Shown here: piece by piece, positions 23,101 to 35,100 of the stretch
How the letters are laid out: every line of letters begins with the position of its first letter
Numbering within the stretch: position 1 is the first letter of the stretch
The notes under the pieces: generated by a model
Databases searched by the model: none
What the model saw: only the letters and a program-made list of their open reading frames with translations
Told to the model about the DNA's origin: nothing
Assembly (NCBI GenBank): GCA_019925795.1
Contig: CM034305.1
Location: 61,864,573-61,928,572 of the forward strand
DNA from: Dendrobium chrysotoxum
Lineage: Eukaryota; Streptophyta; Magnoliopsida; Asparagales; Orchidaceae
DNA: 64,000 bases
Direction: 5' to 3'
Program-made: the position numbers and the translations under genes

Positions 23101-26100
23101 CTGAAATAAGACAAGAACTTGAACTTTATTTGGACATTAATTTGAACATCAAGATGAATTGAATTCTAATTTGAATAAATAAGAAAAGGAACTAAACAAG
23201 ACTTGAACAATTTTGAAGATAAATTTGAATATTTGAACTCAAGTAAAGACTTGAGTTGGACCACAGAGAACTCGAACTCGAATTTGAACCAAGTGTAAAG
23301 GACTTTGAGCTTATTTGAACAACATGAATATGCAACAGAATTAGCAGCTATAAGGAATTGGGACTTAAATCCAATTATTTGCAATTATGCAAATGATAGA
23401 AGGTGACTCAAAAAGAACTCAAGTGAATGAAAGACTTAAAGCATATGAAATAAGACCTTGATTCAATGAGAGAGAAATCAAAATGGAAAGGCTCAATAAA
23501 CAAATCTTGATCATTCAAACAGATACAGATGAGCAGATAAAGATGTATAGTGGACAAGGAGGGCCCCTACTACATCTCATCTACAAGTAGCAACCAAGAT
23601 GGAGATGCATATGCATATATCAATGAACAATAATACTAAGCTCGGCATGCATATACTTGTAACCAATGTCAAGGGGATTTGTGATGAATACGACTCCATT
23701 TGTAGACAATGAAGGGAGACAAAAATAATTGAAATAAATCTCATGAATAATAATACCAAGGCTCATACACAACTGATGTCACTCAAGTGTAAACAAATGC
23801 ACTAGACTACCTCAAGTGACAACAATCAACACTTATGAAGAAATGGATGATGAACAATACAGCCTAATCAACGATCAATAACAATCAAAGATGTCATGGA
23901 GAACAAATACATTGAACTTTTACGAATAAAGAAGAATTGATATATAGTGAACATATGAACTATACGCTGATGGTGATACTCCCTGCAAGCATAAATAAGA
24001 ACGATGAATTAGAGATGCAAGGAATGACATAGTAAAATCTACAAAGATGCCTCATACAGCCAATAATATAGTTGGGATGCTGCAAGCATCCGGTATCAAC
24101 ATACAATGAAACAACAATGAAGAGATATTTGAGGATTTGAAGTAAATATCGCCTTCATGCAGTCAAATGTAGGTGAATACACCATTCTCCTATCAGTAAG
24201 GGTAACGAAGTGCAACGAGGGTAGATACCTATGCACCTATAAGTCGTTGTAGCAACAGGCAGTGGATGTTACAGCTTCGTTACAACCAACAACCTTACAA
24301 TGGCAAGTAAATACATCATCCTCTTGCATGTGAAGATGTACGACATGCAGCAGATGTAAGCATCCACGAGCCCTTACAGAAGACCGTTATATACAGAAAA
24401 CATCATCTGCGAACAAGGTGTCAAATGAATATAGTGTATGCAAGAACCTACAGGCCACTGAAAGAGACCCATCGTCCACTCAACATATCACCTACAGGCA
24501 ACCATGTCAATCATTTTGCAACTAAAAGTAAGGGACATGCGACAAATGCAAGCTCCTACTAGCTATTGTAGGAGATCCGTTATACATTGCCTATAAGCAA
24601 AATGTAAGAAAACCACTACAAATGCAAACAACTACGGGTTAAAGCAGGAGATTCATTAGTGCACTACAACCCACCTGCAGAAAGCAACCAGCAGTGCACG
24701 ACAGTCTACCTGTGCAAAGCAGCGAACAACTCAGTCTAGAAGCTGCTACAATACGCCACCGGATCTGCAACACTTGTACAAGCAGATAGAAGGCGTCTAC
24801 AAGTTTCCAAATATAGCGTTGCATATATTCAAATGATAGTTGCCCGCACAACTGAAATTTTCTAAAAATTCCCCCGCACATGCACCTTAATCTGTATACA
24901 CATAGGTACACGCGAGGGATAAATACAATCCTATACACCCGCATGGGCTCTGACAAGCGTGTTATTGATACACACGTGACGTCTAGGGATGCTGCGCGGG
25001 TCAATAAATTTAAACCCGATCCTCCTAAGCAGATAAATAGGAGTCGATAAAGTTCACTAAATAATTATAAAATGCCCTCAGACACCCGCATGGGCCCCAA
25101 CGACCATGTTACGGGTACACACGTGACATCTAGGGATGCTGCGCGGGTTAATAAGTGAATTCGAGTTCAAGCCCGATCCTTCTATGTGCATAGATAGAAG
25201 TCGATACGGCTCGAACTACTAAATAAATATACGGTCACGACGTCAACCGGGATATTTATTTTATCCATTCATATTAGGCCTTCAAGGCTTATAATCAAGA
25301 GAATTCACTTACAAAGGCATAAAGCCTATGAAACTCGATCATCTGTCGACAACTGACAGAGTCGACAAGATTCAGAAAATATAAATAACCCATTTTCACC
25401 CCGATGATGATCGTGTTGAATGCACATATCAATCGGAGGGGTTAATTTCAAATATTTCAAAATGCCCTCAAACTTTCACAACATTTAAACATTTTCAAGT
25501 GACTTTAAAGTCACCCCGATGATGGCTGTATTGAATGTAGATCTCAACTGAAGGGGTTCACAAATACTTTCAAATGCCATCCAAATACCCATTAAAATCC
25601 AAAACTCCAGAAAAATCATCTCAAATCCAAATATTTAAAACTAAAATATAACCATCAACCACTTAAAGCAAAAATCCATCCACTCTCCGCAACAGTTTGC
25701 CGAGGTGGGCAAACTTGAAATTTACTTCAGCTCACAAAGAGCTAATGCCTAGTCGAAAATATCATTAGGATCCATTCTCAAACAATCTCCTGCAAGTAAG
25801 GACGTGGTACGTGTCCTCTAACCGGCAATTTCGCCGCCAAATGGCACTGCAGGATAAACGATTATGACTCGGGGCCCTCTGAACCGAGTGGTTTTGCAGC
25901 CAAATGACACCACGAGATAGCGGTTATGGCTAGAGCCAATACGTTCCTTATTGGCATCAAATCCTTGAGATATGAATCAATAGGATATGATCGATAGGGC
26001 ATAAAGCCCTTTGTTAGCTAAGGTGGATTCAAATTTGTCCCCTTAGGCAAATACTCACCCCAGGTCTACAAGGACGACGCAACCCATGGCTACCGACAAG

Positions 26101-29100
26101 GATCCTTCTGTCAGGTTGGGTCGACTAACTCCTCTGACTAAGTAGACCAGGGACCGCGATGGCCCGGGATGACGGAACCATGGGATCTTGATCGGGTCCA
26201 TCATCCATTCCCCCACCATCCGCTTTAAGTGCAAGATGGTGAAATTCCTATTTTAAATATTAATTCTTCAAACTTTCAATACCCTAATCCCATTGCTGCT
26301 ACTATATGCCAGATCAACATCTCTACATATCTGATTGACGATTAGCCTTAATCAAAAGTTCTCTCTCGTGATCGAGAGGGGTAATTAACTATAGGGGCTT
26401 GCGCCTATAGGAAATCAGAACTCAAATCATAAAATCCTCGCAAAATGAGGGCGAAATCTCTGGGTAGTGTCTTATCTACAAACCCATCTGCCTTCCAAAA
26501 TTTACCCCAGAACTTAATTCCGTTAAAACTCCCCCTAAAGAAAGACAAACAGGGGAGGCTGTGGCCGAATGTTCGGAGCCCACATATATGCACATAATAT
26601 ATATGTACATGATATACAACTCATGAATGCTCTAGTTAGTAAAAGAGTCATTTCACTTTGCACTTTGTGCATTGAAGCAAAAAATAACTTTTTTTGCATC
26701 GCATTATGCTTAGTACTTTAAAAACATTGATAATAAATGATAGTGGGGGTTGCATAGTTAAAGAAAAGATAGTAAAAAATATAAAGGTGATTTGTACATA
26801 TTCAATGGAGGGAACAATATGCACTTATTAGATTACTCAATAAAAATTATATAAATTAAAAAAAAAGTTAATATACCAAATAGAACACAGCTACAATTAG
26901 TGCAACTAGAATTACACAAGATAGGGTTAACAGCTCATTTAGCATTAAATAGATAAAATAATAGGATTCATAAAGCCAACTCCAAATAGTTGGATTTTGG
27001 CTAATGATGAAGACAGCCCATTTATCTTAATATCACTTATGAATATACATTATGAATTACTAACTCTAGTTACAAAGAGACGGCTTACTTATGAATACTT
27101 GCTTGGCCTCCAGTAAAATCTGAAGTTGCCTGCCATAGTGTATGCTTTCTTGGTTGAGGATTGGTTTCCCTAAAGAAAAGAGGTCGTCTAGCAAGCTAAA
27201 AAGAATAAAAAGTATTAGCAAAAAGAAGAATGTGCAGTAATTTTAAAACCACGCCTTTGCATTCAATTCTTACCACTATATCCAAAGTTGCAGGGGCATT
27301 TTCTGGGCAATTTGCTTTCAGTGCCGTAATATCTGACCATTGGATTTCAATCTTGTTCTTCAGTCCACCATCAAGAACCTCCCAGACAAGCTTATGTTTT
27401 GCATAGTAGCATTTTGCAACTAGATCACCTTCATACCTTGATACATACTGCTTAACTAGGTCGATTAGTCACATGATGAAACTATGATATGGTAAAAGAA
27501 TAAAGCAAAACAAGTCAACTGCATAAGAACTAATTATAATGGTCAGCATCAGCAGTTTACCTCCCTTGATAATAAGGGACCATGTGAAGTATACAATCAA
27601 CTTGAATTCCAAATACTAAAAAGGTAAGAGCATTCGCTTCAATATAGTACGTTTCATACCCAAATTCATACTATAGCATAAAAAAATGAAAAACAATAGA
27701 ATAATATTACAAAATGTTCCCACTAACAAATGATAAAGTACCCAATAATCCATTCGCCAACAATTATTTCAACCCGTCCATATGAATGACCAAACACATC
27801 AAAACAAATTTACATAGATTTTGATGATTACAAGAAACTTATGCTCATCTCAGGATTGAAAAAGTAATTGATAATCTTTTTCCTTCTCTGTATCATTTGT
27901 GTTTCACATATTCACTTAACATCAATGTAACACAAGCTTATGGACTTCATTTTTGCATAAACCATGTGGTTTGTTTGGTTACAATTTCTAACACTTTATG
28001 TTTATGAATTACAATGGAATAATATTAAACAAATGAATTTGGGCATGGAATAATTTTTTTAGATGATCCAATTCGTTTGATGATCAGTTCTGTTATGCCG
28101 GCATGGAAATGGAAGATAGGATCAATGTTGATATGTCAAATAAGCTTAATAGTAAAGGTTTTAGATTTAGCAAAATCATAAGAGTGTAAGAGATGAGATC
28201 AATGTTGAGTTGTTAAATAAGGTTTAGATTTAGCTTAGTAATGTAAAGCGGGTGAGATATTAATTATCACTTAAGGAAAAAATAGCGAATAATAACAATG
28301 ATTTGCATAGATCTACAAAAGAGAGATTATACAAGTAAAGAGATAAAAGATAAATTTTCTAAAACTACAATAAAGTCAATTGTTTTATATGAATGTAGGT
28401 ATCAGATGATAAAGATAACGTTGATAGTCAAGCCAAGCATGACACATATTAACAATTGAAAATGAGTTATGATGAAGATAATGGAATACGTCAAGAGAGA
28501 ATGATAGATTAAGTACAAATAATACTGGGCAGTAAGTTATGCGAAATGCAAGTAACTATAAAGAAGAGATCTAGTAGAACAATCACCATTGAAGAAGATT
28601 GCTAGAGAAGGAAATCTTTGCAAATATTAAAAAACTAATTATTAAAGGGCATCAAATATTAACAGAACTGAGATAGGGTAGAAGAGTGATCAGGACAAGA
28701 TAGTTTGATACCCTTGCGTGCAGCTACATCATAACCAACTTATTGAAACAAATTGAATAACGGTCAAGATGGAAATCTTCCTAGCTTGTAATAATTTGTA
28801 TGTTTCCATACAACAGGTACAAGAGGAAGTGGCAAAAACAATATGGATTATATGCATCCAGTACTTGAGCTGATAGAGTAATTGACGAATCCAAGAATTT
28901 ATTAATTTAAATTCAATCGGCATTACTGCGCTAATAACAAGAATAGCATAGGAAAGTATGATATTCTCTTTTATTAGACCTTGTGTTTTATGGTTTGACT
29001 CTTTTTTTTTATTTACGTTGACCCCAAATAGTTGGGAATTCTATGTTTTTGTATTTAATAGGAACTCCTCTTCTAAATGAGGTGATGTTAAAGTTAATTA

Positions 29101-32100
29101 TTGGGTTAGTAGAAGGGATAGGATTAAATGAAAGGCTGCTTCGAGTTTCTCACTTTCTATATATAAAAGTTGCTTCCCCTTCATGAAAAAAAAAGAAAAC
29201 CCTCTAAATTTTGTGGCAGCCAACATAGAAAGAAGGCAAAAGCAATAGAAAGCTCCATTTTTTTCTCCTAGATTCCTCCATAGAACATCACCCCGACACC
29301 TTTTACCTCTTTTAAATTTCCCCTTCACCAAGAAAAAGACAGTTGGTTCCACATTTGATGATCATCCAGAAGTTCCAAGTCATCTAGGCATATTTGGCCT
29401 TCCCCCAATTCCTTCCCATAATACGTCTAGTCAATACCTAACCTATCAACCCTTTCTTGTCCTAGTTAATCATTGATACCTTTCCTTGTGTTTGACTGAT
29501 GAACTGTAGCCCAGTATCAATTTCAAGAGCAATAATTAAAAATCATACATAATATCATTAAGTACTTTTCTCTCCTTTCTTTCAAAGAACATGTTTTAAA
29601 GGCAATCTAGGGATGTTATTTTCTATACAAAAGGGATATCAATTATTAGATTTATTCTAAATAATTCGTTTGATGATTTTTAGTTGACTCCAAGGACGTC
29701 TTCACATATTAGGATTAACAAGTTTGCTTGAATCGATCTAATTGTTGATTTTTTGCCATATTTGATTCAAAAATGTTTAATCAGCAATTAAAAAATATTT
29801 CTTTCACAAAGGTAACATCTTAACAATATTCATTCCATCAAAATCTGTGTACAATTTCCATTGTATAAAATGCAACAACAACATCAAACTTTTATCCCAC
29901 TACGTGAGAGTGGCAACATGAATCATTTTTCTCCATTGTATCAAATACACCTAAAAAATCTACTTAACTTTCTCCAATATTAATTTCCACAGTATTAAAC
30001 TTGAAATTAAAACTATATTAATATAATTTTTAGTAAGGTTTTACATCTGGTTATTCATGTTTGCTTGATTTTGCAACTTAGCCAACAAATTTCAATCTTT
30101 ATAGTTGTCGGTTAGTTATTAACTTTCTTGGTTTCCCTTTGTATTGCTCTGGTGTGGCCTTAGGATTGGATTCTATAACCATAAATACAAATCCAGTCGT
30201 GTTGCTTTATATTTTCCAATCCCTGTACTTCTCTTCTTCTTGTCTGTGAACTGTTCCGAGATAAAGAAAAACAAATCTTCAGTCCGTGATCCGTCCTCCT
30301 GCGGCTTCCACTGCTGGATAACTCCAGCATACTGCAGTTGGCGCTGGCTTTCCCAACCACCGCTGTTGCTGCCTAGAATCCAAAGCAGTATGGTTGATTG
30401 CTATTTCCAGCTGCTATCCAGAGAATAAATTCTGAAAGAAGACTGAAACGGCAAAAGAAAGAAGGCTGGAAGTGGATTGTAGATTCAAGAATCTGAATTC
30501 TGGGAAAGAGCAAGGCTAATTAGAATGGAAAAATCCCGATTTCAGCAAGAATTTTAGCCAAGCTTTACAGAAATTCCCTTAATATCTTTAAAAAAAAATC
30601 ATTGCCGTAATATAACACCAGTACTAGGGCAATCAGACTTTAAATTAATAGCTTAAGCATTACAGAAATTTTGTAAATAGGGTAAAAAAAATATATCAAT
30701 AAAAAAGCAATTCAAGTAATATGAAAGACTAAGAAACACCGCTTCTAAGAGAAAAAGTAATCACTAATTTCCTTGTGCTTGGATTACAGTCCAAGGGAAG
30801 CTCCTTACATGGTATTCAATCTAAAACCAACATTTTTCTGGAGCAATTTAAAGGAAAAGCTTTTTATTGTTGTAGACAAGCGATGCGGAGCAACATACTT
30901 ATAGTATACTAAGGAATAACTTACCTCCACTTGTCCTCTTTCTTTTGCTTTCTCCACTACTTGCATTTTCCTTTTTGCTGTATGAAGGACAGTTAGTTAT
31001 CTTTTTGAGGTCAGTACTAGTTTTAGCATATCAGGTTATATAGAGAACAGGGGAGGAAAAATAGAATAGAATACATAGAAAACAATTTCTAGTTTCTGGA
31101 ATAGTTCTTGTTTTTGTTTTGCTGCTTCACTTCTTTCTGCAAGAATCACATCAGCTGGTATCAGAGTAGGTTCCGGAGTGTGAAGGAAGGATGGTGGAAT
31201 GCAGTAAAAGTAAGGCAGTCGATGATGATCAAAGCCTAGAGGTTTTGTGGACAGCCCATTTGAACATGTCCCAGCAGCTAGCAGATTTATCGGCTGAGTT
31301 AATGCATTTCTCTTTGGAGATGAGGAGGGAGTTTCAAGCTCTCAAATCAGGATATTTTCCAAATTACCAAGCATCAGCGGCAACCATACCGCAAGGAAGA
31401 AGGGGCATTCTCCAAAGTCAAGAAAACCGACGAGCACAAGTTTTAACTGCAGACGATTCAAACTCAGATGATGAAGTTGATAATTTCAACAGGGTAGAGT
31501 GTGTCGATTCTGAAAGCAATATTAATAATGTTCACCCTCGGCCCAGGCAACATGGCGACTACAATCGACATTCCAATGACTTTCGTGTGAAACTTAGCAT
31601 TCCTTTCTTTGATGGCCGGTTGCACATTAAAGATTATTTAGATTAGGAGCAAGCTGTTGAAACATTCTTTAAATATATGGATATTGCACCAGATAAGCAG
31701 GTCAAATATGTTGCGTGCAGGTTTTAAGGCAGCGCCAATGCGTGGTGGCATCAATTGATGCAAACAAGGAGTCGTGAAGGCAAGGGAAAGGTCAGGAATT
31801 GGCGCAGGTTGAAACAATTTGTTCGTGCTCACTTCCTTCCGACAGATTTCAAACAAATGTTATACTTGAAATATCAACATTGCTCTCAAGGATCTAGATC
31901 AATCAGCGATTATACTGAGGAGTTTTATAGGTTAAGTGCGCGCAACAATTTAAACGAATCCAGCCATCAATTAGTTGCCTGATACATTAGCGGTCTTGAG
32001 GAAGCTATTCAAGATAAATTGGAGTTGAGTTCTATATGGTCCTGGGCACAGGCTATCAACTTTGCCATGACAGTAGAAATGCAAGCCCACGGTTTGTTTA

Positions 32101-35100
32101 AGAGTCATTCTTCAAGAAGATAACCAATGGATCACTTCAGTGATAACATTAAATCTAATGCTAATGCTCCACCAGCCAAAACAACTGCTGCTATACCACA
32201 AAATTCCCAATCGGTCAGTGCTGTGCAAGGTAATTCAGACCCCAAGTTCAATTATAAATCGAAAATGCCGCTCAGGGACAATCCATATGCTAGGTCAACG
32301 GAAGTGAAATGTTTTCGATGTTTTCAACCTGGCCACAAATCAAATGAATGTCCAAACATACCTCGAATCCAATTGATAGAAGCAGAAGGAGGAAGAAGAA
32401 CCATCGGCAGCTGAGAATGACAAAGATCTACCTACAGAAGATGTTGTAGCAAAAGAGGGAGAACCTTTGATTTGTGTGTTGGAAAGGATACTATTAGCAC
32501 CTCGACATCTCGTAAACTCACAACATAATGCTATCTTCCGAACGAGGTGCACTATCAATGGCAAAGTATGTGATTTAATTATTGATAGCAGTTGTACGGA
32601 AAATATAATGTCAAGAGCTGTTGTTCAAGCCTTACAACTTAAAACAACTAAAAATCCGCATCCGTATAAAATTAGCTGGATGAAAAAGGTGATGGAAATT
32701 TCAGTTGCTGATATGTGCCGAGTCACTTTTTCGATAGGCAAGCATTATACATGTGAAGTTTTATGTGATGTGTTGGACATGGATGTATGCCACATCATTT
32801 TGGGTAGATCATGTCAATTCGATGCGGGGGCCATTTATGACTGTCGAGCGAATGCATATTCCTTGCAATGGAAAGGTAAGATGCTCAGATTACTACCCAA
32901 TTCAACTAAAAGTAGAGTGTGCCAGCCCTAGAGTCAAACAGCTATGCACATAGTTTCTGGTCACTCTCTCTATCAGCTTGGAAGGAAGCAACTTCAATGT
33001 TTGCATTAATCATTGCAGAGCAAAAATTATGGTCCAACCCATGTCCATCTTGCCACACCCTTGCAAAATTTATTAGATGAGTTCACTGACATAGCACCAA
33101 ACGAATTACCTGCTGCCTTACATCCACTGTGGCAATTACAACATAACATAGAGTTCATTCCAGGAGCTATTCTTCCAAACCTTGCACATTATAAGATGAA
33201 TCCGAAGGAGCATGCTATTTTACAGGAATTAGTTGAAGATCTGTTAACAAAGCAATTAATTTAGCCAAGCATGAGCCCATGTGTGGTTCCGACATTACTT
33301 GCATCAAAAAGGACGGTAGTTGGCAGATGTGTATTGATAGCCGGGCAATCAACAAGATAATTGTTAAATTTCGTTTGCCTGCACCCAGAATAGAAGAACT
33401 GCTAGACAAACTTTCAGGTACTGCTATTTTTTCTAAGCTTGATCTTCGCAGCGGATACTGTCAAATTTGAATTCGTACTGGTGATGAATGGAAAACAACC
33501 TTTAAAACTTGACAAGGCCTCTATGAATGGCAAGTCATACCATTTGGGTTATGCAACACTTCCGCCACTTTCATATGTTTGATGAATGAGGTACTCAAGC
33601 CATTTTTGGGCTAAATTTGTGTTGTTTATTTAAATGCTATCTTAGTTTTCAGCAGCTCACTGAACAATCATATTGGACATCTAACAGATATTTTTAAAGT
33701 ATTAAGACAAAACAAGTTATATTTAAACCTTCCAAAGTGTGAATTTTCTACTCCCACGGTGTCTTTTCTTGGCTTTGTTATTTTAGTTGATGGTATACAT
33801 GTAGATCCAAGGAAAGTGGCTACTATAACCGAATGGCCAACACCCAAATCTTTCTTCGATATTCAAAGTTTTCAAGGGTTAGCTAATTTTTATCGAAAAT
33901 TTATTCGAGGATTTAGTATTATGATGGCACCATTGACAAAATATCTTAAATCGAAATCATTTCAATGGTCTGAAGCTCAGCATAAATGTTTTGATGCAAT
34001 TAAATCTGCTTTAAGTTCTCCACCTATTTTAGTTCTTCCAAACATTGATAAACCATTCAATGTTGATACGGATGCTTCGGCATTGGGTATTGGGGCTGTT
34101 TTATCTCAAGAGAATAAACCTACTGAGTTTTTTAGTGAGAAGCTTAGTAACACCAGACAAAAGTGGACTATTTATGAACAACTCTACGTGGTTGTTCGTT
34201 CCTTAAAACATTGGAAGCATTACTTATTACATCAAGATTTCGTGATGTGTAGTGATCACCGGGCACTCCATTATATTAATTGCCAAAAAAACATTAGCCG
34301 CATGCATGCTCACTGGATTCTTTTTTTACAGAAATTTACTTTTGTTTTAAAGCATAAATCGGGCACTCAAAACAGAGTAGCGGATGCTCTTAGTCATCGA
34401 TCAACCCTTCTTATTCAATTGCAAACTGAACTCACTGTCATGGAATGCCTTAAGGAATTATATGTGGCGGACAAGGATTTCAAACAACTATGGGAATGTT
34501 GTCAAAACAAGGAGGCCGTTTCAGATTTCTCTATCAAATGTGGCTTCTTTGTAAAAACAATTTATTTGTATCCCTGACTCTTCTTGGAGAGAATATTTAA
34601 TTAAAGAAATGCATAGTGGAGGCCTTGCTGCACATGCTAGCCGTGAAAAGACATTGTCCCAGTTACAAATACGGTTCTATTGGACACACCTCCGCCGCGA
34701 TGTGTTCCGTTTTGTGGAGAGAAGCTCCATTTGTCAAATGTACAAAGGTAGTGGACAGAATATCAGATTATACTTTCCACTTCCCATTCCAGATTCAATC
34801 TGGGAAGACTTAAGTTTAGACTTCGTTCTGGGGTTACCGCGAACGAAAAGAGGCAATGACTCTATTATGGTAGTCATGGACAAATTCTCTAAAATGGCTC
34901 ACTTTGCCGCTTACAAAAAGATTTTTGATGCTCTCAACATTGCCCGCCTCTTCTTTCACAAAATTGTTCGCTTACATGGTCTTCCTCGAAGCATTACGTC
35001 AGACTGTGACGTTAAATTTATTAGCCATTTTTTGGTGAAAGCTTTGGAAGCGCATGCACACAAAAATCAATCTAAGCTCAGCATATCATCCACAGTCGGA

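Larger units (their letters stand above)
21607..26600. other. Unclassified GC-richer block with hairpins and nested tandem duplications
   Basis: The block contrasts with its AT-rich surroundings. It begins with a CT-rich stretch (21660-22330) including (GA)n near 22063. An AT/A-rich microsatellite zone (22350-22650) follows, then a cluster of four related hairpin motifs (22768-23031), a purine-rich zone (23090-23600), and a hairpin-rich zone with local duplications (24180-26250). No coding domain, LTR pair, primer binding site or terminal repeat was identified. It may be a large LTR or non-autonomous element. Boundaries are approximate. Confidence 0.4.
16909..27088 (-). other. Intron 4 of the TRF-like gene (10.2 kb)
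   Basis: This giant intron contains a possible chromodomain-like fragment (17729-18064), two small hairpins (18886-18923), a solo-LTR-like segment (21283-21481) and the unclassified structured block (21607-26600). The remaining stretches (about 18100-21280 and 26600-27088) are AT-rich and show no supportable gene. Confidence 0.75.

Noticed and set aside
22763..23114. Overlapping frames across the hairpin cluster on both strands
   Set aside because: They arise because the repeat lacks stops; the translations are repeats of the same hairpin unit.
24639..25004. 121-codon minus-strand frame
   Set aside because: Cys/Arg-rich translation of repeat DNA without similarity to a known family.
30144..30428. 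94-codon frame upstream of the Ty3/gypsy element
   Set aside because: Lies within intron 2, with no domain and an equally open antisense frame.
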